This document shows positions 42,293-51,028 of a stretch of 52,769 bases of DNA, one piece after another. The position numbers and the translations under genes are program-made. Position 1 is the first letter of the stretch, and every line of letters begins with the position of its first letter. This stretch comes from Pirellulales bacterium (lineage in GTDB: Bacteria; Planctomycetota; Planctomycetia; Pirellulales; Lacipirellulaceae). The notes under the pieces are model-generated. The model was not told where the DNA came from and searched no databases. It was given only the letters and a program-made list of their open reading frames with translations. Location of the stretch: positions 1 to 52,769 of the forward strand of contig JADLBW010000210.1 in assembly GCA_020847515.1 (NCBI GenBank), in the 5' to 3' direction.

Positions 42293-43915
42293 TTACCTGG
42301 CCTTGTGAGAAGCGGCAATCGCCTCGGCGACGGTTTTCACGCCGAGGGGGGCCTTATCGCCGAACGGTCCATCGGAACTCCCCGCCGGCCATGTCGCAGG
42401 ATCGGCGTAGAGGCCGTCATCTTTGAACTCCGCTTGCAGCCGCGCAATCTCGCCCTTCAGCTCCGCAAATTTCGCCGCTACCTCCGGCTGGTTCGCCTCG
42501 TCCTGGTCGAACAGCAAATTGTGCTGTTCGGTCGGGTCGCGCTCCAGATCAAACATCTCGTACGCGTCCTTGGTCCAGTAGTAGATCAACTTGTGCGTCG
42601 CCGTGCGCACGCCGAGGTGAGCGCGCGTATTGTGGTGCCCGGGGTCGTGATAGTAACGGTAATACACGGCGGTTCGCCAATCCGCAGGGGTCTCTCCCCG
42701 CAGTAGCGGCGTCAGGCTGCGTCCTTGCATCGAGTCGGGAATCGGCAGGCCGGCCAGGTCGAGAAGCGTGGGCGCGAGGTCGATGTTCGCCACAAGCTGC
42801 CCCGGCGTAAAGCCGCCTTCGAACCCGGGACCGCGGACCAACAGCGGCGTCCGCAGCCCTGGCTCGTACATGAACCGCTTGTCGTACAAGCCGAGATCCC
42901 CTAGGTACCAGCCGTTGTCGGCGCTGTAGATGACGACCGTGTTTTCGGCCAGACCGGTTGCATCGAGGTAATCGAGAACCTTCCCCACGTTGTCATCCAC
43001 GCCTTGCACGCAGGCCAGGTAATCGCGCATATAGCGCTGATACTTCCACCGCACCAGTTCCCGGCCAGAGAGCTTCTTGCCGTCGACTTCGACCTCGGCC
43101 GGTTTTTCGTTCAACCAGCGGTTGCGCGCCGCCCCCTGCAGCTTCGCCGGCGGCTTGAGCTTAAGGTCCCGCCGCGTCAGGTCGCGGGCCACCGTCTGCT
43201 CGTTTTCCGGCAGCGCCGCGGGCCGCGTTTCATAGTCGTCCCACAAGGTCTCCGGCTCGGGAATCACGCGGTCGGCGAACAGCGCCTGATTGCGCTTATC
43301 CGGTTCCCACGGGCGGTGCGGGGCCTTCTGGTGGAGCATCAGGAAGAACGGCGTGTCTTGCGGCCTGGTCTCCATGAATTCAATCGCGAGGTCGCCGGTG
43401 ATATCGGTGCAATGCCCGTTGATCGAAAGGCTGTGCCCCGGAACCAGGAACAGCGGATCCCAGTAGGCCCCCTGTCCTGGCAGGATCACCCAGCGGTCGA
43501 ATCCGGTCGGGTCCGATCCGAGGTGCCACTTGCCCACGACCCCCGTGTGGTATCCGCCTGCTTGCAGTCGCTTGGCCACGTGATCTCGCGAGCCGTCGAA
43601 TCGATTGAAGACCGGCACGCCGTTCAGATGCGAGTACTGCCCGGTTAGCAACGTCGCGCGGCTGGGCGTGCAAATCGAATTGGTCACGAACGAATTGGTG
43701 AACCGGACCCCCTCGGCGGCCAGCCGATCGAGGTGGGGCGTTTCATTCACCTTCGATCCGTAGGCCGAGATGGCATGTGCGGCATGATCATCGGAGAAGA
43801 TGAAAATGATGTTGGGCCGCCGCTGGTCGCCGCTCGCTGGCCGTACGTCCGCCATTGCCGACGAAATGAAAACGCCCCAAAGCGCCGACGTCGCCAGCAC
43901 CGCGTGATGAGTCAT
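42293..43915 (-). CDS. Exported sulfatase (formylglycine-dependent)
   Basis: A 540-residue family S1 sulfatase, cleaving sulfate esters in the periplasm or outside. A signal peptide (VLATSALWGVFISSAMA) precedes PNIIFIFSDDHA, which carries metal-binding Asp residues (42-43). The active-site cysteine is Cys82 in C-T-P-S-R, to be converted to formylglycine by a maturase encoded elsewhere; GKWHLG provides the usual Lys/His pair. The C-terminus has the DLERDPTEQHNL segment of the family. The ATG at 43,915 was chosen for the signal peptide; the longer frame to 44,038 encodes Arg-rich sequence. No Shine-Dalgarno. The substrate, such as a sulfated algal or host glycan, cannot be read from sequence. 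Confidence 0.93.
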   Translation of the reverse strand: MTHHAVLATSALWGVFISSAMADVRPASGDQRRPNIIFIFSDDHAAHAISAYGSKVNETPHLDRLAAEGVRFTNSFVTNSICTPSRATLLTGQYSHLNGVPVFNRFDGSRDHVAKRLQAGGYHTGVVGKWHLGSDPTGFDRWVILPGQGAYWDPLFLVPGHSLSINGHCTDITGDLAIEFMETRPQDTPFFLMLHQKAPHRPWEPDKRNQALFADRVIPEPETLWDDYETRPAALPENEQTVARDLTRRDLKLKPPAKLQGAARNRWLNEKPAEVEVDGKKLSGRELVRWKYQRYMRDYLACVQGVDDNVGKVLDYLDATGLAENTVVIYSADNGWYLGDLGLYDKRFMYEPGLRTPLLVRGPGFEGGFTPGQLVANIDLAPTLLDLAGLPIPDSMQGRSLTPLLRGETPADWRTAVYYRYYHDPGHHNTRAHLGVRTATHKLIYYWTKDAYEMFDLERDPTEQHNLLFDQDEANQPEVAAKFAELKGEIARLQAEFKDDGLYADPATWPAGSSDGPFGDKAPLGVKTVAEAIAASHKAR

Positions 43916-44068
43916 CGTTGCACATTGCCTCTCAAAACGGGTAACCAAACTGCGTCCGCGTGGTCCGAACCTGCCGCTTAGGCCCCAGAAGCGGCGACTA
44001 CGCCTGCCCCTCGGCGTCGCGACCGCCCATGGTAGCATCTTTCCCGGTCCGCGGTCTCGGCGGTCGCG

Positions 44069-46060
44069 CTACCCCTCAAGCGGTAGCGTCAACGACACGC
44101 ACGCGCCTGCTTCGCCGTGCGGCGGTTTCTCGAGCGTCAGCCGTCCCCCCAGTTCGGCGGCCAGCCGGCGGCAGAGCGCCAGCCCGAGCCCTACCCCCGG
44201 CGCGCTCTCAGCCGCCTGCTGGGCGCTTTTGCTGAACGGCGCCAGACGGCTTGCGTCGCCCAGGGAGGCGAATCCCGGTCCATAATCCCGCACAGCGAAG
44301 CGGACGCCTTTGCCCTCGCGCGACGCAAGGACGTCAACCTGCCGGGTCGTCGCTCGGGCCGCGTACTTGGCCGCATTGTCCACTAGATTGAAGATGATCT
44401 GTTCGACCACGCCCATGTCGGTAAGCAGCACGGCGTCGGCTACGTCGGCAGATACCCGGCACTCGAGCTTCATGCCCGCCTGTCTTGCGCGGTCGGCTAA
44501 CCGCGGTTCGGACCTGGCTATCACCGCCGCCGGCGTGGTCCGTTCATCGCGTCTCGGCCTCCGCCCCCGCTCCAGCCGGGCGTAGGCCAGGACATTCTCG
44601 ACCAGGCGGCTGAGTCGCTCGGCCTCCGACTTGAGGGTCTCCAAGTATTCTTGCCGCCGCGCCGCCGAGGGGACCATGTCGCGGGCGAGCATGTCGGCGT
44701 ACATGCGAAAGGTCGTCAGGGGAGTCCGCAATTCGTGCGTCACCGACGAGACGAACGCTGCTCGGCGTTCGCTCAGCGCGAGCACCCCCCCGAGCAGCGC
44801 AGCCACCGCGGCGAGCGCCGCCAACAGCGCCGTCCAGCCGAATCCAAGCGCCCACTGCAGCGGCCCGTCCAGGGCCGACGACTGTGCGCTGGGAGAGCGA
44901 CCAGGCGCCGTCTTGTCCAAGCGAAGCTCGACCGGCAGCGCAGCCAGCATGCGAGTCGGCTGGCCGCCGCTGGGGGTCTTCACGGGAACGAGCTCGGCCT
45001 GCGGCAGCAGGTCGGCGATCTCGGCCTGGAGCTCTTGCCTGAGTCGCGGCCAGTCCAGCCAGCTACCCTGGACATAGACCTGATTGCCGCGCTCCACGCG
45101 GCGGGCCAGCAGCAATTGATCGCCTGCCCAGAGCGGGCGACTGACGTTCTCGATCACCGGTTCCGCCGCCGGGGAAGCGTCCGGGACCAGGTACGAGTTG
45201 ACGCCTCGCAACTTGGCGAACTCCTGTTGGGCGGCCTGCTGCAACCGGCCGCTCCGCTGTCCCAGGTCAGTCATGCCTTGGGCAGCTTGCCGGGCCTCGG
45301 CCGCAGACGCGGAGGCGCCGCGCTCGGTGGGGTCCGTCGCCCCTTCGGCCTGCCGCCGCCGATCACGACTGCCCCCATTTGGGGGCGGCGCACTGGCGGC
45401 GTAGTTATCGAAAAACGCGGGTCGGGACGCTTCCGGCGGCGCTGACACCTGCTGCTCGGCTTGGGCCGCCGCGTCTCCCCCGCTAGCCGAGGCGGCAGCG
45501 ACGTCGGGAACGGCCGACTGCGACGTAGCCGCCGTGGCCAGCGCCCAGCCGGGCAGCGGTTGCGCCGGAAGCTGCGCAATAAGGGCCCCCACATCGACCG
45601 TGCTGGCCAGCTCGGCCAGCCGCGCGCAGCTTGCATCGATGACCGCCGGCGAAACGCCGTTTTGCAGCGCGAGCGGGCGCTGCTCAATCGGCGGGCATTG
45701 GGGCGAAGTCCACTGCCCGGAAGCCTCGCAGGAAAAATTCAGCAGCACGTTCTCCGGCAGGCTCGTCAACAGCGGCGACGGCACAGCTTCGCCCGCCGCC
45801 TGTTCGCCCGTCGAGTGAAGCGCCAGAAACGGCGCATAAAAGAAGTGCGGGCGGGCTATTTCCTCGGCAATGAGCGGGGCCAGGTAGGTGTCCATTCGCC
45901 ACAGCGCGAGGCTGACGCGTTGCTCCAGTAAGGCCTCCGCGCGGGCGGCGCTCCGTTCGCGGGCGACGCGGACGGCGTGAAGGCTGAGCCAGCACAGCGC
46001 GGCGACGAGCACGGCGCTGCAGAGAACAAACGCGAGCCAAACTTGCCAGGGACGCATCAT
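44069..46060 (-). CDS. Sensor histidine kinase
   Basis: A 663-residue membrane histidine kinase. Two transmembrane helices (about 7-30 and 402-429) enclose an unusually long periplasmic region of some 370 residues, rich in Ala, Gln, Pro and Ser, with no recognised sensor fold. The HisKA domain has His442 in SVTHELRTPL; the ATPase domain has N-box NLVDNAAKYA (Asn562), G1 DYGPGF (592-597) and G2 GVGLGL (622-627). It should phosphorylate the OmpR-type regulator encoded just upstream on the same strand; the 175-bp gap holds a large inverted repeat. The start is ATG, with a second ATG at the next codon. The signal sensed is unknown. Confidence 0.92.
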   Translation of the reverse strand: MMRPWQVWLAFVLCSAVLVAALCWLSLHAVRVARERSAARAEALLEQRVSLALWRMDTYLAPLIAEEIARPHFFYAPFLALHSTGEQAAGEAVPSPLLTSLPENVLLNFSCEASGQWTSPQCPPIEQRPLALQNGVSPAVIDASCARLAELASTVDVGALIAQLPAQPLPGWALATAATSQSAVPDVAAASASGGDAAAQAEQQVSAPPEASRPAFFDNYAASAPPPNGGSRDRRRQAEGATDPTERGASASAAEARQAAQGMTDLGQRSGRLQQAAQQEFAKLRGVNSYLVPDASPAAEPVIENVSRPLWAGDQLLLARRVERGNQVYVQGSWLDWPRLRQELQAEIADLLPQAELVPVKTPSGGQPTRMLAALPVELRLDKTAPGRSPSAQSSALDGPLQWALGFGWTALLAALAAVAALLGGVLALSERRAAFVSSVTHELRTPLTTFRMYADMLARDMVPSAARRQEYLETLKSEAERLSRLVENVLAYARLERGRRPRRDERTTPAAVIARSEPRLADRARQAGMKLECRVSADVADAVLLTDMGVVEQIIFNLVDNAAKYAARATTRQVDVLASREGKGVRFAVRDYGPGFASLGDASRLAPFSKSAQQAAESAPGVGLGLALCRRLAAELGGRLTLEKPPHGEAGACVSLTLPLEG

Positions 46061-46131
46061 CGTAGGCCAGGCTTTATCAGGCGAGGCGGCCGTATTGCAG
46101 AACCACGCGGCTAATGAACCCTGCCGCGACT

Positions 46132-46222
46132 GGCGGCTGACGGCTATCGGCTATCGGCTGTCGGCCAGACGCAACAAGCTTCACTCTGGCCGCTAGCCGA
46201 CGGCCGAGAGCCGACAGCCGCC
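46132..46222. repeat. Large imperfect inverted repeat between regulator and kinase genes
   Basis: Two 38-base arms (46,132-46,169 and 46,185-46,222), 32 of 38 positions complementary, separated by a 15-base loop. The left arm contains tandem CGGCTAT/CGGCTGT heptamers. It lies between the response regulator and histidine kinase genes of one likely operon, where it could dampen kinase expression as an RNA hairpin. Alternatively it is a mobile or REP-like intergenic repeat; the heptamer unit makes that plausible. Confidence 0.7.
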
Positions 46223-46235
46223 GAGGAACCTTTAC

Positions 46236-46973
46236 TCAGGACGTTGCCAGGCATGGGCCTCCAGGCGGCAAGGCCTGACCCGGGGTCGCCAGCATATAGC
46301 CCCTTCCCCGCACGGTGATCAGCACCCGCGGCTGCTCGGAGTCGTCGCGGAGTTTCTCTCGTAGTCGGGCGACGTGCATGTCGATCGTTCGCGTGCTGAC
46401 CCCGCGGGCGTCGATCTGCCACACGTTCTCCAAGAGCTCCGGGCGGGCGATGATGCGGCCGGCATGCCGGGCGAGATACCGCAGCAGTTGCAGTTCGCGC
46501 TCCGACAGCTCCGTCCGCGCGCCGTCGTCAAACTGGGCTTCGCTGCGGGCGAAACAGACCCGTCCCTGGGGGAGCGACAGCTCGCCGACGTCAGTCGGCC
46601 GCGCCGGCGAACGCCTCAGCACCGCCTCCACCCGCGCGAGCAACTCGTTGACTCCGAACGGCTTCACCACGTAATCGTCGGCGCCGAGCCGCAGTCCGTT
46701 AACGCGGTCGCGTTCCTCTCCCAGGGCGCTGAGGATGATGACCGGCAACGTAGGCCGGGCGTTGCGAACCTCGCGGAGGATTTCGAGTCCCGTTCTGCCG
46801 GGCAGGACCATGTCCAGCAGCAGCAGGTCGATGTCGCGGCGCAGGGCCATGTCGCGCCCCACGTCGCCATCGTCAGCCTCCAGCACGGTATAACCGGCAT
46901 AGGCGAGCGCATCGACGACGCCCCGCCGGATCGGCAGGTCGTCTTCCACCGTAAGGATCGTCTGCGCAGGCAT
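46236..46973 (-). CDS. OmpR/PhoB-family response regulator
   Basis: A 245-residue DNA-binding response regulator. The receiver domain (1-120) has acidic Asp11/Asp12, phosphoacceptor Asp54 in LLLDMVLPG, Ser82 and Lys104 in the VKPF motif. The winged-helix effector (about 130-235) has ELSERELQLLRYLARHAGRI and the T-R-T-I-D-M-H-V-A-R-L-R-E-K-L recognition helix, ending RGRGYML. It is encoded upstream of the histidine kinase and is its obvious partner. The ATG at 46,973 opens the receiver domain; a longer frame to 47,009 adds only residues atypical of the family. A TATACT -10-like element lies 108 bp upstream. Target genes are unknown. Confidence 0.94.
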   Translation of the reverse strand: MPAQTILTVEDDLPIRRGVVDALAYAGYTVLEADDGDVGRDMALRRDIDLLLLDMVLPGRTGLEILREVRNARPTLPVIILSALGEERDRVNGLRLGADDYVVKPFGVNELLARVEAVLRRSPARPTDVGELSLPQGRVCFARSEAQFDDGARTELSERELQLLRYLARHAGRIIARPELLENVWQIDARGVSTRTIDMHVARLREKLRDDSEQPRVLITVRGRGYMLATPGQALPPGGPCLATS

Positions 46974-47080
46974 GGGCGTCGAGCGCCTCGGCGTCGCCTG
47001 ATGACCCAAAGGCGCTTCGGGTGCGGCGCTCGATGAGCCGCGGCTGTTCTGGCGGGCGACCGTCGCCAGGCCGCACCGCT

Positions 47081-47086
47081 AGTATA
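47081..47086 (-). promoter_or_regulatory. Candidate -10 for the two-component operon
   Basis: TATACT on the minus strand, 108 bp upstream of the regulator ATG, in the 250-bp divergent gap. No good -35 at normal spacing. Confidence 0.3.
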
Positions 47087-47223
47087 CGCCATGCCGACAG
47101 GCGGTCGCTGTAACGGCATTGTAAACGCGCCTGGCCGGTGTTCGCCGCAGGCGATCAGGGCTACACTGAGGGGCCGACCTGAAACTACCGTCATTGAGCG
47201 GGACTCGATCGCAAGGATGTTTT

Positions 47224-48063
47224 ATGAGCGAAACGCCTCAAGCTGCGGCAGCGCCTCCAGCCAGGCGTTGGCGCCCGTTGGAACGCAACGAGCGGCGCGT
47301 CGCCGGCGTCCTGGCTGAGAAGGCGAAAACCACGCCCGACAACTATCCGCTGTCGCTCAACGCCGTGGTGACCGGCTGCAATCAGAAGAGCAACCGCTTC
47401 CCGCAGATGACGCTCGATGAGGGGCAGGTGCAAGAGGCCCTTGACTCGCTGCGCCAATCGGGCGCCGTGGCCCTTATTCAGGGCGACAGCCGCGTCGAGA
47501 AGTATCGCCATCTGCTGTACGAATGGCTCGGCGTCGACAAGGCGGAGCTCGCCGTGATGGCCGAACTGCTCCTCCGCGGCGCTCAAACTGTCGGCGAGCT
47601 GCGCGGGCGGGCGGCCCGGATGGAGCCGATCAAGGACATCGGCGAACTGACCCCCATCGTCGATCGGCTCCGGCAGAAGGGACTGCTTGTTTACCTCACG
47701 TCCCCCGGCCGGGGCGGCGTCGTGACGCACAACCTTTATCAGCCGCAGGAATTGGCGAAGCTCAAGGCCGACCATGCTGGCGGCGATCTCGCCGAAGGCG
47801 CGGTTTCCCACCGCGCCTCAGCTAGCGCTGCGGCGGCCAGCCCCGCGTCCCGCTCCGGCGGGTTCGACGATGTGCGGCCCACGCCCGACCGGCCTGGGTC
47901 GGAAGCGGCCACGAAGCCCCCGGCGGCGGGCGACATCGAGCAGCTTCAGATCGAAGTGGCGAACCTGAAGCGGGCCCTTGCAGAAATCCGCGAGCACGTC
48001 GATTCCGCGGCCGACGCGCTGCGGCGGGATCTCGAGGACCTTAAGACCCAGTTGGGAATCTGA
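47224..48063 (+). CDS. DUF480 (YceH-like) protein
   Basis: A 279-residue protein of the UPF0502/YceH family. The two winged-helix-like repeats are visible: LERNERRVAGVLAEKAKTTP, then YPLSLNAVVTGCNQKSNR, and later KAELAVMAELLLRGAQTVGEL. A variable Ala/Ser/Pro linker (about 200-245) leads to a C-terminal coiled coil (IEQLQIEVANLKRALAEIRE). The biochemical role of the family is not established; winged-helix folds suggest nucleic-acid or protein binding. The ATG at 47,224 has AAGGA upstream at a suitable distance; an in-frame TTG at 47,194 was rejected. It converges on the MFS gene over a hairpin at 48,109-48,131. Confidence 0.88.
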   Translation: MSETPQAAAAPPARRWRPLERNERRVAGVLAEKAKTTPDNYPLSLNAVVTGCNQKSNRFPQMTLDEGQVQEALDSLRQSGAVALIQGDSRVEKYRHLLYEWLGVDKAELAVMAELLLRGAQTVGELRGRAARMEPIKDIGELTPIVDRLRQKGLLVYLTSPGRGGVVTHNLYQPQELAKLKADHAGGDLAEGAVSHRASASAAAASPASRSGGFDDVRPTPDRPGSEAATKPPAAGDIEQLQIEVANLKRALAEIREHVDSAADALRRDLEDLKTQLGI

Positions 48064-48108
48064 CGCCCCCCGGACCATCGGCATCAGGATGCGTTGCTGT
48101 TGCCGTTA

Positions 48109-48131
48109 ACAGGGGCCACGAGGCCCCCTGT
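48109..48131. terminator. Candidate bidirectional terminator
   Basis: GC-rich stem: ACAGGGGCC pairs with GGCCCCTGT carrying one bulged C, around the loop ACGA. It sits between the convergent DUF480 and MFS genes, where one hairpin could end both transcripts. No T-run on either side. Confidence 0.5.
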
Positions 48132-48187
48132 CGCCGGGGCGCCTCTGCGGCTCGTCTCGCGTCATTCCTTCGGAGCGCTGTTAGCGG

Positions 48188-49573
48188 TCACTCAACGCGC
48201 CAGCCCGCCGCCGCGACGGCCAGGGCCGTTGTCGCAAAAAACCACAGCGACGCCTGGAATCCGCCCAGCAGGTCGGCCGAGGCGCCCATGATCAGCGGCC
48301 CTACGGCGCTGCTGGCGATGCCCACGGTCATGGCCGTGCCGCGGATCCGGCCCAAATGGGCCGGTCCGAAATAGTGGGCCCACGAGGCGCTGGAGACGAT
48401 CGTCATCAGTCCCTGTCCAGCGCCGTACACCACGTAGGCCGCCAGCGCCGCCGGGCCGCTGCCGCTGCATAGGATGACGCAGGCCAGCATCACGCACGAC
48501 AACGCCCCGGCGATCAACTGCTTGACATGAAAGCGATCGGCCAGCGGGCCGCTGCCTAACTGCATGCTGGCCATGGCGATCGCCATCAAGGGGGTCGCCC
48601 AAGCCGCCTGGCTGCGCCCGAGATGGCAGGCCGCCAGCAGCGATTCCAGGTGGAACATCAAACCGGTCCCGATCAGCGACCAGACGGCCGTCGCCCCCAG
48701 CAGCAGCCAGAAGACCGATGTCCGCAGGGCTTCGGCCAGGTTCAGCGACGGCCCTTCGTCTTCGCTCACCAGGCGCCACCCGCGGCGGCCGAGATCGGCC
48801 TGTCCCGGCCGCGGCAGGCGCTGCGCTACTTCGGGCGGATAGCCGTCGACCTGCTGTCCCACCTCGCGGGGATGGTCGCGGTAGAGCCAGGCCACGAGCG
48901 GCCACAGGCCGCCGGTAAGGATGACGGCAATCGCCACGTAGGCCTGGCGCCAGCCCACGAGGTTGATCAACCCCAATAAGCTCATCGGCACCACGGCCAT
49001 CGACAGCGCCATGCCGAATTGCATGATTCCGGCGGCGGCGGGCAATCGGCGGTCGAACCAGACGGCCAGCGTGTTGGTGGCCAGCAAGCTCATGACCCCG
49101 GCGCCGATCATCCGCAGGCCCAGGCAAGCGACCAGCAGGGTCGCCCCGTTCTGCGCGAGCGAGGCCAACACGCAGGAACCGGCCATCGCCGCAATGGCCG
49201 CCAGCAGCGATCGCTTCAGGCCGCAACGGTCGCTTAGCCCGCCGAGATAGGACAACGGCGCGGCGGCCAGCAGCGTGGCCAGCAAATAGGTAGCGGAAAG
49301 CTGCGTCTGCGATAGTCCCAGCGACTGCCGCAGAAACGGATTGAAGAACATGAAGCCGTACGTCTGGCCCGGGGCGCTGCAGATCATGATCGCGGTCGCC
49401 AACGGAACCATCGCCCAGCCGTAGAAGAACCTGGCCCCGACCCTGCGCGGCGGCAGCAGGTCGGGGGCCTCGGGCGGCGGGGCCGCCAGTTCCGCCCCGG
49501 GATAGAGCATCGGTCGAGGCGGGCGCTGGAGTTCTATCGCCGCGGAGGCGGACGATGCGGCGACGGGAGGCAT
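48188..49573 (-). CDS. MFS transporter
   Basis: A 461-residue major facilitator superfamily permease with about 12 transmembrane segments, starting at FFYGWAMVPLATAIMICSAPGQTYG. The loop after TM2 has GGLSDRCGLKRSL, matching the G-x-x-x-D-R-x-G-x-R/K signature, and the central loop (about 220-250) is hydrophilic. It resembles the monocarboxylate/oxalate-type MFS group, but the substrate cannot be read. The ATG at 49,573 was chosen; an ATG at 49,510 is also possible, and a longer frame to 49,795 adds Arg/Pro-rich sequence unlike the family. No Shine-Dalgarno. It is divergent from the BASS-family gene. Confidence 0.87.
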   Translation of the reverse strand: MPPVAASSASAAIELQRPPRPMLYPGAELAAPPPEAPDLLPPRRVGARFFYGWAMVPLATAIMICSAPGQTYGFMFFNPFLRQSLGLSQTQLSATYLLATLLAAAPLSYLGGLSDRCGLKRSLLAAIAAMAGSCVLASLAQNGATLLVACLGLRMIGAGVMSLLATNTLAVWFDRRLPAAAGIMQFGMALSMAVVPMSLLGLINLVGWRQAYVAIAVILTGGLWPLVAWLYRDHPREVGQQVDGYPPEVAQRLPRPGQADLGRRGWRLVSEDEGPSLNLAEALRTSVFWLLLGATAVWSLIGTGLMFHLESLLAACHLGRSQAAWATPLMAIAMASMQLGSGPLADRFHVKQLIAGALSCVMLACVILCSGSGPAALAAYVVYGAGQGLMTIVSSASWAHYFGPAHLGRIRGTAMTVGIASSAVGPLIMGASADLLGGFQASLWFFATTALAVAAAGWRVE

Positions 49574-49940
49574 GAATGAATCAGTGCGGTTTAATGAAGC
49601 CCGACTTGCCCGGTCCTGGGGGGCGGCCGCGGCGAAAGCGCGCGGAGTATACGGTCGGGACAAGCGGAGGGACACGCCGATTTCCGCGGGGGTTCGTGGG
49701 CGCGGGGGGCTTTGACGCAGCTTCCTTGAGCGAGCGGCGCCGCGGGGCGCGAACGTGCGGCGTGCAGCGGCGGGGGCGAAGGCGCCGGTCGCCACGATTA
49801 GCCGGCCCGTTTGCCCGGCGGGGCTCGGCGGCCCGCTCTACGAGCCGGCGGCGCTGTCTGCTATCCTGAAATATCGAGCCCCGGACTCCGATTCCAACCA
49901 GCACCAGCCGGCCGTCGGGCGGCGCACGTTTGAACCTCTA
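49574..49940. other. Divergent region between two transporter genes
   Basis: About 365 bp between the MFS (minus) and BASS (plus) starts. A short AT-rich patch (CTATCCTGAAATATCG, near 49,861-49,876) could be part of a plus-strand promoter. An in-frame GTG at 49,755 would let the BASS gene begin inside this region. Nothing else is seen. Confidence 0.35.
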
Positions 49941-51017
49941 GTGGCGGCCCACCTCGATAGCAGCGCAAACAGCGGCCGCCTGGCTCGATGGGGCGGTTGG
50001 TTGCACCGCTATTTCCTGTTCGTCCTGCTGGGGACCTACCTGCTGGCGGGATTGGCCCCGGGACCAGGCGCCGTCATTCGCCAGTTCAGCGTTCGCCTGC
50101 CGTGGGGCGGCGAAGAGCGGGCGTCGATGTTGCTGTTGGGGGTGCTGCTGTTCTGCGCGGCGGCCGTCATTCAGTGGGCCCAGATTCGCGATCTATTGCA
50201 GCGGCCCTCGGTCGTGATGATCGGCCTGCTGACCGCCTGGTTCGGTCCCGTGCTATTGGTGGTGGTCGTCGGTCCGCTGCTATCGTGGCTGTCGCCCAGC
50301 GAAACGACGGCCGGCGTGATGGTCGGGCTGGCCCTGGTCGCCGCGATGCCGGTGGCCAACTCCTCGGCCGGCTGGACCCAGAACGCCGGGGGGCATGTCG
50401 CCCTCAGCCTGGGGCTCGTCGTGCTGTCGATCGTGCTCAGCCCCCTGGCCACCCCCAGCCTGCTGAAGATCATGGGCTGGGCCCTCACGGCCGATGACAC
50501 GGCCCATATCGAGCAGGTGGTCAACCAGTTCTCCGGCTGGCGGTTTATCTTGTGGGTGATCCTGCCGTCGCTGGCCGGGGCGGTCACGGCATGGGCGGCG
50601 GGCAGGGAGCGGATCGCCGCCGCGAAGGCCTGGTTTCGCTTGATCACCCTGGGAACGATTCTGGTGCTCAACTACGCCAACGCCTCGCTGGCGATCGACA
50701 AGGCCTGGGCTCATGAGTCGCGCGCGGCGCTGGCGCTGGCCTCGGCGCTGGCGGTTTCGGTGAGCGTCGTGGGGATTCTGCTGGCCGGGGCCCAGACCCG
50801 CCTATGCGGGCTCCACCGGCCGGCGTGGATCGCCCTCACGTTCGGACTGAGCATGAAGCACACCGGCCTGGCCCTGGTGCTGGCGGGGGAGTTTCTCAAG
50901 GATGAGCCGCGGGTCATCATGGTGGTGCTGCTGACGACGCTGGCCCAGCACGTCGCCGCCGCGGCGATGGACCGGCACATGCAGCGCTGGGCGCTCGACG
51001 GGCCGGGGCCGAAGTAG
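49941..51017 (+). CDS. Bile acid:sodium symporter (BASS) family transporter
   Basis: A 358-residue membrane protein with about nine to ten transmembrane helices, of the BASS/ACR3-like fold. Landmarks include WLHRYFLFVLLGTYLLAGLAP at the first helix, the crossover segment AMPVANSSAGWTQNAGGHVA with its small-residue and Asn/Ser-rich pattern, and a late GLSMKHTGLALVLAGEF. Members move bile acids, organic anions, pantoate or arsenite; the substrate here is unknown. The GTG at 49,941 places the first helix near the N-terminus, as in the family; an upstream GTG at 49,755 would add a 62-residue hydrophilic extension and cannot be excluded. No Shine-Dalgarno for either. It ends 11 bp from the convergent kinase gene. 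Confidence 0.82.
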   Translation: MAAHLDSSANSGRLARWGGWLHRYFLFVLLGTYLLAGLAPGPGAVIRQFSVRLPWGGEERASMLLLGVLLFCAAAVIQWAQIRDLLQRPSVVMIGLLTAWFGPVLLVVVVGPLLSWLSPSETTAGVMVGLALVAAMPVANSSAGWTQNAGGHVALSLGLVVLSIVLSPLATPSLLKIMGWALTADDTAHIEQVVNQFSGWRFILWVILPSLAGAVTAWAAGRERIAAAKAWFRLITLGTILVLNYANASLAIDKAWAHESRAALALASALAVSVSVVGILLAGAQTRLCGLHRPAWIALTFGLSMKHTGLALVLAGEFLKDEPRVIMVVLLTTLAQHVAAAAMDRHMQRWALDGPGPK

Positions 51018-51028
51018 CGCTGCGGCCG

